A DNA stretch of 64,000 nt from Roseiarcus sp963730555 (GTDB lineage Bacteria; Pseudomonadota; Alphaproteobacteria; Rhizobiales; Beijerinckiaceae), in assembly GCA_963730555.1 (NCBI GenBank), contig CAVSSS010000031.1, forward strand, positions 310,001 to 374,000, given 5' to 3'. A model generated the notes under the pieces. The model saw only the letters and a program-made list of their open reading frames with translations. It searched no databases and was not told the origin of the DNA. A program made the translations under genes and the position numbers. Below, piece by piece: positions 25,477 to 36,900 of the stretch (position 1 is its first letter; each line of letters begins with the position of its first letter).

Positions 25477-27796
25477 CTATTCGCGCGCAACTCTCGCCGA
25501 CACGGGCGGCGGCGCGACCTTCTCGTCGGCGAAACGCTGGCGATAAACGCCGAGGTTCTCGCTGACCCGCTCGACATAGTCGCGGGTTTCGTCGAAAGGA
25601 ATGCGTTCGATCCAGTCGACGAGATCGACCGCTCCGTCGCGCGGATCGCCGTGCGCCGCGATCCATTGCGCGACGCGACCCGGACCGGCGTTGTAGGCGG
25701 CGAAGGCAAGCTCGCGCGAACCGCGTTGATCTTCGATCAATTGACCCAGGAGCGCGGCGCCAAGCTGGGTGTTGAAAGCGGGATCGACGATAAGGCGGGC
25801 GTAGTCGAAGTCGACGCCGGCGCGCCGGGCGGTCACAACCGCGGTCGACGGCAACATCTGCATAAGACCCTTCGCGCCAGCCCCCGAGGACGCATGCCAG
25901 ATGAATTCGCTTTCCTGCCGGGCGACCGCGTAGACCGTGGGCAGGTCTGCGGAGCGAGGGAGCGGCACGAAGGCCGGCATCCCCACGGCCGGAAACGCCA
26001 TCGCTTCGAACGGATGGCCTTGCATGACGGCGATCTTGGCGAATTGAACTTGAGCCCCTGCGTCGTCCTGACGCTTCACCACCTCCGCCATCGCGGCGAT
26101 CTGCAACTCATCGCGCCACTGCCGATCGGCATCGAAGGCCAGTCCCGTTGCAAGATCGTCGAGCCCGTCGGCATAGAGCGCCTGGACGGCGCGGACCGCC
26201 TCGTCGGGCCGATCGCCCTCAGCCGGCGCAGCCGGCGCGCGGAAAACGAGACGAGTCTCGCCAAGACGTTGCGCAGCGAGCTGGCCGTAATAGGCGATCG
26301 GCACGCTGGCCGCTCGCGCATAGAAAGTCTTGGCCGCCCCTGAAGTCGCCCATGGCCTCGGCGGCTCGCCCCTGCCAATAGGCGGCCCGGGCCGCGGACA
26401 ATGGATTCTCCGCGGCATCTGCCGCAAGCGCAAAGCGTTTTGCCGCTGAAGGAGCGTCGTCAAGGAAGCGCAACGCAATCCAGCCGGCGTGGAAGGCCGC
26501 GTCGACCTGTGCTTCGGACAAGTCGGGGTGGACGGTCTGGTCGCAAATTTCAAACGCAAGCCTCGCCTCGTCGAGGTCGAGCAGTGTGCGGGCGACCATC
26601 TTCCGCTCGCTCCACCAGCGATCCGGATTGACGAGCGCGGCGCGATCGTGCGGCGCGAGGCTCAGCATGACCGCCGCTTCGTAGACCCGGCCTGCCCGCC
26701 GGGCGTACTGAATTCTGGAGAACAGGAGACCGGGATCGTTGCGCAACGCGGGCGGGACCGCCTTGACTAAGCCCGGGCTCATGGGCTCCCGCGCCGTCGC
26801 GATACGGGCCTGAGCAAGCGCGAGGACGTCGGGACCGGCAAGCGCCGCAGCGCGGGCGCCAGCGCCGAGGTAGCCCGCGTAGAGCAGGCGGTCGGCTCGA
26901 TGAGCGTGGTCGGCCTTCGTGAGCGAAGCGCCGAAGTCGCGCAAGATGACGCTCTCTGCGAGCGCGTCGACGTTGCCGTCGCGCCAAAGGCTACGGATGA
27001 TTTGCGACGCCTCCTCGGGGCGGCCCGTCGCCTGCGCCGCTCGCGCCGCGGCGATCTTGCCCGCGCTCGACTGGGGCGCGTCGCTGGCGAAAAATGCGGC
27101 GATCTCAGCCGGCGCCTGCGGGTGCGCAGCAAGTTCGGCTTCCTGCCGGTCGCGAATCCAGGCGCGGCTTGGCCAGCGAGGGTGAGCCTTGAGGAAAGCA
27201 GCGAGCAAATCGAAGGACGGGTGGGCGTCCGCGCGCAAAGCCGCCCATTCGAGCGCCGATCGCTCGTCCGCGTCAGTGGCCGCCGAGGCGAGCGCCAGGA
27301 GGCCCGCGGCGTCGCCCTTCTTGAAGAGGACTACGGCCTCAGGAGTCCGCGGAGGCAGCGGCACGGTGGGAGTAGCCGCAGGCGCCGACGCCTCCGGGGC
27401 CGCAGGAGGCGGCGCGGACGGCTCAAGAGCCGCCATCTCTGCGTGCGGCGCAATCGCCCACAGCGCGCCAAGCGCGGGCGCCGCGCCCTCAAGGTCGGCG
27501 TAGGCGAGTTGGACCTTGACCTCCTTGCCGCTCCGGGCCGCCTCGCCTAACGCGTCCTCGACCGAGGGCGCGGGGACGCTGGCGGGTATCGCGCCAACGG
27601 TGGAAAAGGATTCAAGGCTGGCCGCGCGCCCAAGAGCTGGTTTCGAGGGATCCGCATCGGCGAAGGGGGACGCCAGCTTCGGCGCACTCAGAGCCAGCCT
27701 CGGAGCCGGCTCCGGGACCCGCCCCACAGGCGTCCACGCAACCAGACAAGCGGCGCTGGCAATGGCCAGAAGCGGGCCGAATCGCAGGATTGTCAT
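25477..27796 (-). CDS. soluble lytic murein transglycosylase (Slt type), one indel
   Basis: Cleaves glycan strands of peptidoglycan in the periplasm. The ATG at 27796 gives a signal peptide (LRFGPLLAIASAACLVAW), then an Ala/Pro-rich linker, a helical superhelix domain (WAALRADAHPSFDLLAAFL, ARAAYWQGRAAEAMGDF) and a C-terminal GH23 domain: VARQESEF with the catalytic Glu, GAKGLMQMLPSTA, and AFAAYNAGPGRVAQW. Two frames are needed; they join if one base is removed from the C run at 26337-26340 on the plus strand. Both halves are otherwise well conserved, so a sequencing indel is likely. It is divergent from dapA. Confidence 0.85.
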
Positions 27797-27960
27797 GGGT
27801 CCAGTCCTCTTAACCGAGGATGACCCAATCTTGGTGACCAAGACGTAAACCGTAACGCTCGGCGCCGAGCCCCTTTCGCCCGCCGCGCGTGAGGGCTATG
27901 TGTCCGCCAGCGCGTCGAGCGCGGGGATCGAGCGGGCGCGAGACGAGCCGAGCGGAAGCC

Positions 27961-28854
27961 ATGGAAAAGCGAGCGAAGTTTCACGGATCGATGACAGCGC
28001 TGGTCACCCCGTTCAAGGACGGCAAGATCGACGAGCCCGCTTATCGCGCGCTGATCGACTGGCAGATCAGTTCCGGCTCGCATGGTCTGGTGCCGGTTGG
28101 AACGACCGGAGAGAGCCCGACGCTTAGCCATGACGAGCACCAACGCGCCGTCGACATTTGCATCGACGAAGCGCGAGGCCGGGTACCGGTGATCGCTGGC
28201 GCAGGCTCCAACAACACCGCTGAGGCGATCGGCCTCGCCCGCCACGCCGAGCGAAGCGGCGCGGACGCCGTTCTGGTCGTCACACCCTATTACAACAAGC
28301 CGACGCAAGAAGGGCTTTACCAGCACTTCAAGGCCATCAACGACGCAATCGGAATTCCGATCATCATCTACAACATTCCCCCGCGAAGCGTCGTCGACAT
28401 GTCGGTCGACACGATGAAGCGGTTGTCCGAATTACCGAACATCGTCGGTGTCAAGGATGCGACCGGCGACGTCGGGCGCGTGTCGCGCCAACGGCACGCG
28501 ATGGGCGCGGACTTTATCCAACTTTCTGGCGAAGACATGACGGCGCTGGCCGCCATGGCCGCCGGCGGTCACGGGTGCATTTCGGTTAGCGCCAATGTCG
28601 CGCCCGCCCTTTGCGCAGAGTTGATGGAGGCGACCTTCAAGGACGACTGGAGCCACGCGCTGAAGATCCAGGACCGTCTCACGCCGCTGCACGCCGCGAT
28701 CTTCGCCGAACCGGGGGTCAATGGAGCCAAATACGCGCTAAGCGTGCTCGGCCGGATTCAAGCCGATACGCGTTTGCCGCTCGTTCCAGTCGGCCAGGCG
28801 ACCGAGGCGCTAATCCGCCGCGCCATGGTCCATGCGGGCCTGGTGAACGCTTGA
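27961..28854 (+). CDS. dapA: 4-hydroxy-tetrahydrodipicolinate synthase
   Basis: First committed step of lysine and diaminopimelate synthesis: condenses pyruvate with aspartate semialdehyde. The 297-aa TIM-barrel protein has the pyruvate-binding GTTGESPTL, the catalytic Tyr in VVTPYYNKPTQEG, the substrate motif YNIPPRS and the Schiff-base Lys in NIVGVKDATGD. I chose the ATG at 27961 because the family starts right before FHGSMTALVTPF; an in-frame extension to 27889 is Arg-rich. dapA followed closely by smpB is common in alphaproteobacteria; here an enoyl-CoA hydratase-like gene has come between them. Confidence 0.95.
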   Translation: MEKRAKFHGSMTALVTPFKDGKIDEPAYRALIDWQISSGSHGLVPVGTTGESPTLSHDEHQRAVDICIDEARGRVPVIAGAGSNNTAEAIGLARHAERSGADAVLVVTPYYNKPTQEGLYQHFKAINDAIGIPIIIYNIPPRSVVDMSVDTMKRLSELPNIVGVKDATGDVGRVSRQRHAMGADFIQLSGEDMTALAAMAAGGHGCISVSANVAPALCAELMEATFKDDWSHALKIQDRLTPLHAAIFAEPGVNGAKYALSVLGRIQADTRLPLVPVGQATEALIRRAMVHAGLVNA

Positions 28855-28888
28855 GCAGCGACAAGCCTGGGCCGTTTGGCCACGAGCA

Positions 28889-29752
28889 ATGAATTGGAGC
28901 TCCATCGTGTTCACCGACACCTTTAAGCCGACGCAGTTCACGCTGGTCGCGCCGTCCCCTTTGCTTTGGAGGGTCGCCTTCTCCAATCCACCGGTCAACG
29001 CGATCGGAACGGCGATGATTTCGGAACTGAAGCAGCTTCTGACCGAACTGGAGAGCAATCAGACAGTCAACGTCGTGCTCTTCGAGAGCGCCGATCCAGA
29101 CTTCTTCCTGGCGCATTACGATCTGGCCGCGGACCACGCGGCCACCGAGGCGTTGCCAAGTCCGACCGGGTACGCCGCCTGGGTCGACGTTTTGCTCCGC
29201 CTGTCTCACGTGCCCGCCGTGACGATTTCGGCGATTCGTGGCATCGCCCGCGGTGCTGGGAGCGAGTTTGTCTTGGCCTCTGATTTAAGGTTCGCCAGCC
29301 TGGAGAAGGCGATCCTAGGCCAAATGGAAGTCGCGTTCACGGCATTGCCGGGCGGCGGCGCGGCCGGGCGGCTGCCGGCGCTGGTCGGGCGCGGTCGCGC
29401 CTTCGAGATCCTGCTTGGGGGCGAAGACTTCTCCGGTGCGTTGGCGGAGAAGTACGGCTATGTGAACCGCGCTATCCCGGACGCGGAGTTCGAGACGTTC
29501 GTGACCGCCTATGCGACGCGCGTGTCCAAGTGGGATCGCCGCGTGATCGCCGACATCAAGCGTTTCATCAACAAGTACACGATCTTGCCGGATAGTGAAT
29601 ACCCGATGCATTCGGACGCCTTTTGGGCCGCTGCGGCGCGCCCCGAATTTCAATCTTTCACATCCCAACTGTTCGAGAACGGTCTGCAAACCCGCACCGA
29701 GATCGAGTATAATTTGGGCCGCGACGTTGGGACGATATTTCCCAAGGTGTGA
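28889..29752 (+). CDS. enoyl-CoA hydratase/isomerase family protein
   Basis: A 287-aa crotonase-fold protein. The segment LLWRVAFSNPPVNAIGTAMISELKQLL is the N-terminal crotonase strand and helix, and VTISAIRGIARGAGSEFVLASDLRFAS covers the oxyanion-hole and CoA-binding region. The usual first catalytic Glu region reads MEVAFTALPGGGAAGRL, so the hydratase residues are not clearly both present and the reaction may differ. The tail NLGRDVGTIFPKV is extra. It lies between dapA and smpB, an unusual place; similar proteins near other loci are often called by homology only. Substrate unknown. Confidence 0.8.
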   Translation: MNWSSIVFTDTFKPTQFTLVAPSPLLWRVAFSNPPVNAIGTAMISELKQLLTELESNQTVNVVLFESADPDFFLAHYDLAADHAATEALPSPTGYAAWVDVLLRLSHVPAVTISAIRGIARGAGSEFVLASDLRFASLEKAILGQMEVAFTALPGGGAAGRLPALVGRGRAFEILLGGEDFSGALAEKYGYVNRAIPDAEFETFVTAYATRVSKWDRRVIADIKRFINKYTILPDSEYPMHSDAFWAAAARPEFQSFTSQLFENGLQTRTEIEYNLGRDVGTIFPKV

Positions 29753-30015
29753 CCGCGTACCCTTCTGCTGACTACGCGCTGTAAGAGCGGCGTGACCAAT
29801 ATTTGAGTGACACCACGCACGATCATGATGACTTACCCCTTCCTGGAACTCCTTCTCGGCCGCCATGTCGCCCGCGCACAGCGGACAGGCGTATTGGGGG
29901 CAGCGGCGGCCGAACACGGGTGGATCCAGCTGCGTGAGGCCCACCAAGCAGGAACGCTCGTTTACGGCTTCACCGGGCTGATAGTGGCCGGCGTCAAGGG
30001 CTGACGGCGCTATCG

Positions 30016-30492
30016 ATGGCCGAAAAGGAAAAACCGAACTTCAAGGTCGTGGCCGACAACCGGCGCGCCCGTTACGACTATGAGATTGGCGAGACGTTCG
30101 AAGCCGGCCTGATGCTGACCGGTCCGGAGGTCAAGTCGCTCAGGACCGGCAAGGCGACGGTCGCCGAGAGCTATGCCGCCGTCGATCGCAACGGCGAAAT
30201 CATGCTCTACAACGCCAATATTCCCGAATACCTTCAGGCCAATCAATTCAACCATGAGCCCAAACGCCCGCGCAAGCTGCTGCTGCACGCCAAGGAGATC
30301 GCGAAGCTCGCCAAGGGCGTCGAGCGCGAGGGCATGACCATCGTGCCTTTGCGCATCTATTTCAACGCCAAAGGCAGGGCCAAGATCGCGATCGCACTCG
30401 GGCGCGGCAAGAAACTGCACGATAAGCGCGACACCGAAAAAGCGCGCGACTGGAACCGCGACAAGTCGAGATTGATGCGCGAGCGCGGTTAG
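30016..30492 (+). CDS. smpB: SsrA-binding protein SmpB
   Basis: Binds tmRNA and brings it to stalled ribosomes for trans-translation. The 158-aa length is standard. Family motifs in order: NRRARYDYEIGETFEAGLML near the start, TGPEVKSLRTGKATVAESYA, NANIPEY, RPRKLLLHAKEI, and the C-terminal basic tail KKLHDKRDTEKARDWNRDK, which becomes helical in the ribosome decoding site. The next gene begins 4 bases after its stop. The 260 bases before it carry no convincing gene. Confidence 0.96.
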   Translation: MAEKEKPNFKVVADNRRARYDYEIGETFEAGLMLTGPEVKSLRTGKATVAESYAAVDRNGEIMLYNANIPEYLQANQFNHEPKRPRKLLLHAKEIAKLAKGVEREGMTIVPLRIYFNAKGRAKIAIALGRGKKLHDKRDTEKARDWNRDKSRLMRERG

Positions 30493-30496
30493 GGAA

Positions 30497-32044
30497 ATGT
30501 CCGCCGAGCAGCTTCTCGCTCAGGAATTTGGCTCGTTCCCGGACCTGATCCGCGCCCACGCTCGCGAGCGCCCAGACCAACCGGCGCTGATCGAGGGCGA
30601 CGCAATTCTGACCTATCGCGAGCTTGCGGTCCTCATGGATCGCGTCGCCTTCGCCTTGCAGCGCGACGCGGTGGGCGCGGGCGAAGCGGTGGCGATCTGC
30701 GCGCGAGCTTCGATCCCCTATGCGGTGGTTTTCTGCGGTGTTCTGGCGGCGGGAGCCGCCGTCGCGCCGCTGGCGCCGTCCTCGCCGGCCGCGAGCCTTG
30801 CTATGATGGTCGAGGACTGCGCCGCCAAGGTCCTTTTCCTCGACCAAGAGACCGGGGAAACGCTGGAGGGCTTCAGGGGCGCAGGACGCGCAACGCCGGT
30901 CGCCCTCGATGAGAGCGCCGCGGGCGAGCTTCTTCCGAGCTGGCTGGGGCCGGGGGGCGCCAAGCCGGCTGCGGTTGAGATTCGCCCAGACTGGCCGTTC
31001 AACATCATCTACTCGTCCGGCACGACGGGTGCGCCCAAAGGCATCGTCCAGCCCCATCAGATGCGTTGGCGACAGTTCACCCGCGCTTCATACAGGGGCG
31101 CGGTGACGCTCGTCTCGACGCCGCTCTATTCTAACACCACGCTGGTCGTCTTCATTCCGACTTTGGCGCATGGGGGAACGGCCGTGTTGCTGCCGAAATT
31201 CGACGCCGGGGAGTTCCTTCGTCTTTCCGAGAGGCGGCGCGTGACCAACGTCATGTTGGTCCCGGTCCAATATCGCCGGATCATGGAGCGCCCAGATTTC
31301 CGCGATTACGATCTGTCGAGCTACGTGATGAAGGCCTCGACCAGCGCGCCTTTTTCCGCGGCGTTGAAGGCGGACGTCCTCAGCCGATGGCCCGGCGGCC
31401 TCGTCGAATATTACGGCATGACCGAAGGCGGCGGGACGACAATGCTCGTCGCCCATGAGTTTCCGCACAAATTGCACACCGTCGGCCAGCCGATGCCCGG
31501 CCACGACATTCGCCTCATCGACGAGGAGGGCCGCGAGGTGGCGCAAGGCGAGATCGGCGAGGTGGTCGGCAGCTCTGGCGCGATGATGACCGGATATCAC
31601 AATCAGCCGGAGAAAACGCGCGAGGCCGAGTGGCGCGACGCCGAAGGGCGGCGCTTCATTCGCACTGGCGATATCGGGCGCTTCGATGAGGACGGCTTCC
31701 TCGTGCTGCTCGATCGGAGCAAGGACATCATCATCTCGGGCGGCTTCAACATCTATCCCTCGGACATCGAGGCTGAGCTTGCGCGCCATGAAGATGTTGC
31801 CGAGGCCGCGGTCGTCGGAGTCCCTTCAGAGCGCTGGGGCGAAACGCCGGTCGGCTTCGTTGCGCTTCGCAACGTCGCGAGCGTCGACGGCCCGGCACTG
31901 CTCGAGTGGGTGAACGCCAGACTTGGCAAGACCCAGCGCCTTTCCGGCCTGACCATCGTGGACAGCCTGCCGCGCAGCGCGATCGGCAAGGTTCTCAAGC
32001 GCGAATTGAGGGATCTCCACAGTCAGCCGGCGAAATCCGGCTGA
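30497..32044 (+). CDS. acyl-CoA synthetase (AMP-forming)
   Basis: Class I adenylate-forming enzyme of 515 aa that activates a carboxylic acid to its CoA thioester through an acyl-AMP. Motifs: phosphate loop YSSGTTGAPKGIVQPH, the A5 motif YYGMTEGGGTTM, A7 RTGDIGRFDEDGF, A8 LDRSKDIIISGGFNIYPSDIE with the hinge, and the C-terminal Lys region RSAIGKVLKRELRD. The substrate could be a fatty or aromatic acid; residues do not tell. It starts 4 bases after smpB, so the two may be cotranscribed although unrelated in function. Confidence 0.88.
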   Translation: MSAEQLLAQEFGSFPDLIRAHARERPDQPALIEGDAILTYRELAVLMDRVAFALQRDAVGAGEAVAICARASIPYAVVFCGVLAAGAAVAPLAPSSPAASLAMMVEDCAAKVLFLDQETGETLEGFRGAGRATPVALDESAAGELLPSWLGPGGAKPAAVEIRPDWPFNIIYSSGTTGAPKGIVQPHQMRWRQFTRASYRGAVTLVSTPLYSNTTLVVFIPTLAHGGTAVLLPKFDAGEFLRLSERRRVTNVMLVPVQYRRIMERPDFRDYDLSSYVMKASTSAPFSAALKADVLSRWPGGLVEYYGMTEGGGTTMLVAHEFPHKLHTVGQPMPGHDIRLIDEEGREVAQGEIGEVVGSSGAMMTGYHNQPEKTREAEWRDAEGRRFIRTGDIGRFDEDGFLVLLDRSKDIIISGGFNIYPSDIEAELARHEDVAEAAVVGVPSERWGETPVGFVALRNVASVDGPALLEWVNARLGKTQRLSGLTIVDSLPRSAIGKVLKRELRDLHSQPAKSG

Positions 32045-32366
32045 CTGCGAGGCGTGCTTGCCTCACGACGCCGTCTTCGGCGCCCGTTCGAGATCGGCGA
32101 GAATGTCGTCGATATGCCCAACCCGCCCTTGAGATATTTTTCTCAATCCGGCGATCTTAGCCCCTGCGAGCATGACCTGTGATCAATGTCACAGCCCGCG
32201 GGCAAAATAAGTGCTTTGAGATGAATGCGTAGAATTCCCGTCTTGGCCGATCGATCGACTGTGGCCTAAGCTCGGGCAATGACCTTGACCGGAAACAAAC
32301 TCAAGGGTTTAGTCCGATCATGAGCACTGGAAAGCGCGGCCTTTTCGGGGAGACAGGCAAGCTTCG
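32045..32366. other. intergenic stretch before the TIR gene
   Basis: Holds the metY 3' remnant listed separately and then about 220 bases without a gene. The stretch from 32150 is more A/T-rich and probably contains the promoter of the TIR-STAND operon; no clear -35/-10 pair was identified. A possible hairpin near 32345 (GGCCTTTTCGGGGAG) is weak. Confidence 0.4.
32063..32143 (-). pseudogene. decayed 3' end of a metY-like gene
   Basis: Read leftward, the segment encodes EKYLKGGLG joined directly to HIDDILADLERAPKTAS and a TGA stop. The intact metY in this window has EKYLKGGLGG and, about 65 residues later, EHIDDIIADLDQALKAAA and stop. The remnant thus keeps two C-terminal pieces with the sequence between them deleted and with one shifted joint. 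By eye about 80 percent of bases match the intact gene over the last 55. It has the same orientation as the intact gene 6.3 kb away. Confidence 0.75.
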
Positions 32367-33926
32367 ATGAGCGACGGCGTCGTCATCTTCATGTCCTATG
32401 CTCACGACGACGACCTCATCCTGTCGCCGGATCCGGACGAACCCGGCTTCGTCAGCTTCCTTGATCAGCAGCTGCGCCTCAAGCTGCGCGATCTCGGGGC
32501 GCGACAGGCCACTCTATGGCGCGATCGCCGCCGGATCGGCCAAGGCGACCAGTTTGCCGACATCATCGACGACGGGCTCAGCCACGCCGAACTTCTCGTC
32601 GTCGTGATGTCGCCGAACTGGATGCAGCGCCCCTATTGCCGCAAGGAGTTCGAAGCTTTCCTCAGCTTGCGCAAAGCCGCTGGCGTTACGAATCCCGCGA
32701 CCCGAATGCTGGTCGTCGGCAAGGGCTATGTTGATCGCAGCGCTCGTCCGCCCGAACTGCAGGGGCAGGAAGGGTTCCTTTTCTACTCACGCGATGATGA
32801 GAACGACGTCAGCGCCATCACGCCCTTCTTCAATCGCGGCAAGTGTAACGACCGGTTCTACGCCGAGCTCGACGATCTCGCGAGCGGATTGCAAAAGCGC
32901 GTGACCCAAATCCTGAGCGGCGCGCCGGCGGCTCAGGCGGCCCAGCAGCCCGCGCCCATCGTCGCGCCCAACGGCCGCACCGTCTTTCTCGCCAAGCCAG
33001 CAAGCGACATGAAGGGGCCTTATGTCCGTCTCGTCACGGAGCTTGAAGGCAAAGGCTTCACCGTGGCGCCGGATCCTTCGGCGGACGTCCCGAGCGACAA
33101 CAGCGCCGAGACGTTCTTGAACGATGCGCTATCCAAGGCCGAGGTCTTCGTCCATCTCGTCGGCGACAGCGGCGGATTTGCGCCAGAGGGTCTCGACAAC
33201 ATTGTGAAGCTGCAACTGGGCCTCGCTCGCGCCAAAGCCGCGCAAGCAGAAGGTCCGCCAGGACAGAAGCTCAATCGCCGCATTGTCTGGGCGCCAAAAA
33301 CTCTTGTTGAGGGCGGGGCGGCTCCCGCGGGTCCGGCGGTCGAGCGCGATCCTTTGAAGGCGTTGGAGCGCTTCGATCAGCAGATCGCGACCGACAAGAT
33401 CGACGGCGACATCTTAAGCAAGTTCGTCGAATATCTATTCCAGTATCTCACGGAGACGGCGCCGAAGCCGGTCATGACGGCCGCAGCCGGCAACAAGCTC
33501 GACCTCTATCTTTCGTACCATTCGACGGACGAGGACTATGCGGGGGCGATCGCCCAGGCCCTGCTCGAAAGCTCGGTGAAGCCGCGCATTCCTGTGGCGG
33601 ATTCCGACCCGGACTCGCGACGCTACAACAGCGACCTCCTCGCCAAATGCGATGCGGTGACGCTCTGCTGGGGCAACGCGTCCGAGGTTTGGGTTCGGTC
33701 GGAAGCCGACAGGCTGTCTGACTGGCAGGCTCTCGGCCGCAAGGGGCAGTTCGCCTTTCGCGGCCTCGTCGCGGGGCCGCCGCCCGCGTCGCACAAGAAG
33801 AAAAACGCCCTCTCGCTCATCTTCCAGGACGGCGAATTCGACAAAGTGGTCGACCTCGTCGAGAAGGGTCCGCCGACGGCGCAGTTGCTGGTTGATCTCA
33901 CCTCCGCGCCAAGCGCCGAGCCATGA
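32367..33926 (+). CDS. protein with three TIR/TIR-like domains
   Basis: A 519-aa soluble protein. Residues 5-110 are a canonical bacterial TIR domain: VVIFMSYAHDDD, LWRDRRRIGQGDQFADIIDDGLSHAELLVVVMSPNW, and YCRKEFEAFLSL, with Glu94 at the NADase catalytic position. Residues about 203-300 form a TIR-like Rossmann unit (RTVFLAKPASDMKG, SKAEVFVHLVG). Residues about 378-460 form a third (KLDLYLSYHSTDEDYAGAIAQ, KCDAVTLCWGNAS). The second and third lack an obvious catalytic Glu and may serve assembly. Its stop overlaps by 4 nt the start of a STAND NTPase, suggesting the NTPase senses a trigger and the TIR protein acts as effector or adaptor. Confidence 0.85.
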   Translation: MSDGVVIFMSYAHDDDLILSPDPDEPGFVSFLDQQLRLKLRDLGARQATLWRDRRRIGQGDQFADIIDDGLSHAELLVVVMSPNWMQRPYCRKEFEAFLSLRKAAGVTNPATRMLVVGKGYVDRSARPPELQGQEGFLFYSRDDENDVSAITPFFNRGKCNDRFYAELDDLASGLQKRVTQILSGAPAAQAAQQPAPIVAPNGRTVFLAKPASDMKGPYVRLVTELEGKGFTVAPDPSADVPSDNSAETFLNDALSKAEVFVHLVGDSGGFAPEGLDNIVKLQLGLARAKAAQAEGPPGQKLNRRIVWAPKTLVEGGAAPAGPAVERDPLKALERFDQQIATDKIDGDILSKFVEYLFQYLTETAPKPVMTAAAGNKLDLYLSYHSTDEDYAGAIAQALLESSVKPRIPVADSDPDSRRYNSDLLAKCDAVTLCWGNASEVWVRSEADRLSDWQALGRKGQFAFRGLVAGPPPASHKKKNALSLIFQDGEFDKVVDLVEKGPPTAQLLVDLTSAPSAEP

Positions 33927-36900
33927 GCGCGGTCGAAATCAGCGACGCTGCGACGCACGAGGCGACGCCGGGCGAGACGGCGCCCGCGACGACGGCTACG
34001 CAGCCTCCGGCGGATGACGGGACGCGGCTTTCCAATGAACGGCCGTTTCCTGGCCTGCGTCCTTTCTTCTTCGGAGATCGAGCCTTCTTCTTCGGGCGCG
34101 AACGTCAGGCCTTCGCGCTCTACCGGCTCGCGGAGAACGGCCGCTTCATCGCCGTCATCGGTGGTTCCGGCAGCGGCAAATCGTCGCTGGTGCTTGCGGG
34201 GCTTCAGGGCCTGCTCGCCGATGAAACCGCCGACACAGGCGGGCCGACCTGGGCGTTCATCGACATGCGGCCCGGCGGCGTCCCGATCACGCGCCTCGCG
34301 GGCGCTTTGTCGAAACTGTCGACGAAGGACAATCCGGACGAGACGGCGCGACGACGCGACCGCATCGAATGGACGCTGCGCCAGTCGAGCTTCAGCTTCG
34401 AGAGTGCGCTCGCCGAAGCGGGGGGCCTCAGCGGCCGATCGCTGATCCTGGTCGTCGATCAGTTCGAGGAATTGTTCCGCTTCGGCCTCGCCGGTCTCGG
34501 CTACCGCCGCGGCGGCGTCGAAGAAGCGCGGCGGCGAGACGAAGCGACCCAGTTCGTGCAAATCCTGCTCGACGCCGACCGGCGCCGCATCGAGAATGTG
34601 CGCGTGCTCATCACCATGCGCTCGGACTTCATCGGCGACTGCGCCTATTTCCACGGCCTGTCGGAGGCGGTGAGCGCGACGCAATATCTCGTGCCGAATC
34701 TGACCCGCAGCCAGCTCGAGGAGGCGATCCGAAAACCGATCGAGAAGGCGGGCGGGACGATCGAGCCGGAACTGGTCGAACGATTGCTCAACGATTGCGG
34801 CGACGAGCTCGATCAGCTTCCGGTGCTACAGCATTGCCTGATGCGGCTGTGGGACCGGGCGGGGGCGGAGACGCCCGCTGGAGGCGCCCGCCATCTCACA
34901 CGGGCGACCTATGACGCGATCGGGCGCATGACGGACGCCCTGTCGCGTCATGCCGACGAGATTTTCGACCAGTGCCCCGGAAAAGAACTGGCGATCGAGC
35001 AGGCGTTTCGGTCGTTGTCGGAAGTCGATCGGGAAGGTCGAGCCATTCGCCGAGCGCTTCGGTTTGACAAGCTCTTGGCCGAGACCGGGGTGAGCGAGCC
35101 GGACTTGCGCGCCGCGCTCGACCGGTTTCGCGCCCCGAATTGTTCGTTTCTTTTGCCCTCGCTTTCCGCGTCTCCAACGCTCGGCCCGGACGAGCGGATC
35201 GATATTGGGCACGAGGCGCTGCTCCGCCGCTGGAAGAAGATCGCCGGCAAACCCAACTCGGTCGACCCGAAAACCGGCCGCCCGCCGCCCGGGTGGCTCA
35301 CCGAAGAGCAGATCGACGGCCAACGTTATCATACCCTCGTGTCGCTTCTCGACGGGACCGCCGGCGGCGAACGCGCGACCCTGGATGATCCTGAGCGCAC
35401 GAAAGACTGGTGGGGGCATTTGCCGCGGACCGCGGCATGGGCGGATCGCTACGGCGGCAAATTCGATGAGGTCAAGAAGCTGATCGATGACGCCATTGAG
35501 GCGAAGAGACGATCGAGACTCAATCGGCGGCTGACCGGTGCGTTCATCGTCGTCGTCGTCCTTCTCGCAGCCGGGGGCACGTGGGTGGCGCGCGAACGAG
35601 CGCAGCAGCGGCAAATCGCGCAGGAGAAGCTACGGCAGGAAGAGCTCGACAAGAGCGCTATGACGTCGGCCAAGTCCCTGCTTGAGGATGTGCTGAAGGC
35701 CTACAATGACAAGAGCCTTGATCTCGCCGGTGCTCGAAGCCTCGCGGCCATATCGGGACAATTCCTGGATGACGTGCGCCAGTCGAGCAAGACGTCGGCC
35801 GCCGACCTTTTGTGGGGGCAATCGCTCGACGACGAAGCCGACCTTTACGCAATTCTGGGAAACAATGTGCAGTCTCTCGCTGTCGCCAAACGGGCAAAAG
35901 AGGTTGCGCAGTCGCTGACGCAATCGAATCCGGGCGCTCAAGAACCGCTGCAACTGCTCTACGACGCGTCGATGCGCGTCGGCAATGCTCTCGTCGCCTG
36001 GGGAGGGGCGCACAAGCAGGATGCCCTCAAGGAATACAATGCCGCTGTCGGGATCGCTGAAAAGATCGTTTCTTTGAGTGGCGACGACGGAGGTGACGAC
36101 GACGTCATCGACGCGCGTATGAAGATTGGTGACGTCTACAAGGACAACGAGCTCAAGCAATATTCGCAGGCTCGAAGCGAATATCAATCCGGTCTTGCAA
36201 CTTGCCTGGCCGCGCTGGCCAAGCATCCTCAGAGCTTCAATCTTCTGCGCGACAAGGGAAAGGCGTTCTACCGGATCGCCGAGCTGTTGAGGACGGAAAA
36301 GACTGCAGGAACCTCCGACGAGGCCAGAGCCTTCTATCGCGATGCGTCCGAAGTTCAGAACGACCTCGTCTCGCGCAACGCAAAAGAGGCGCTCGCCGCG
36401 CAAAAGGCGCCAGACTCGTCCCTTAAATCGAACCTGGCCGCAACTTACACCCACTGGGGACTTCTGGAACAGGAAGCCGGCAACCTCGAGCTCGCGCTCG
36501 AGAAATTGCGGCAGGGCGTCGCCCTCGATGAGGAGCTTACCGGGAACGAGCCCGGCAATCCGCAGTGGCAAGAGTTTCTTACGCCAAACTATCTCTATCT
36601 CGCCCAGACATTGGAGGGGCTCAAGCGGCCGGACGAGGCGCTCGCCGCTTACCGGAAGCTCAACGATGCGAGGAGAACGCTCGCCTATCGCACGCCCGGC
36701 CGGTCAAAGCCGCAAAAGGACTTGGCGGAGGCGGCGAAGCTGCTCGGGGACCGCTCCATGGGCCTCACCCAGATCGAAGCCTATCGCGAGGCCGTGCGAA
36801 CCTGGAACCGACTGGTCGAGGACCCGAAGAACGCAGACAACGCCGCCGACCAATTCGAGGTCGTCCTCGGCTTCGCGCGGACGTTTGACGAAAGGAAGGA

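Noticed and set aside
29807..30004. 65-aa plus frame (and a minus frame with a CPLC motif) between the enoyl-CoA hydratase-like gene and smpB
   Set aside because: No family match; a single CxxC in a GC-rich shadow is not enough.
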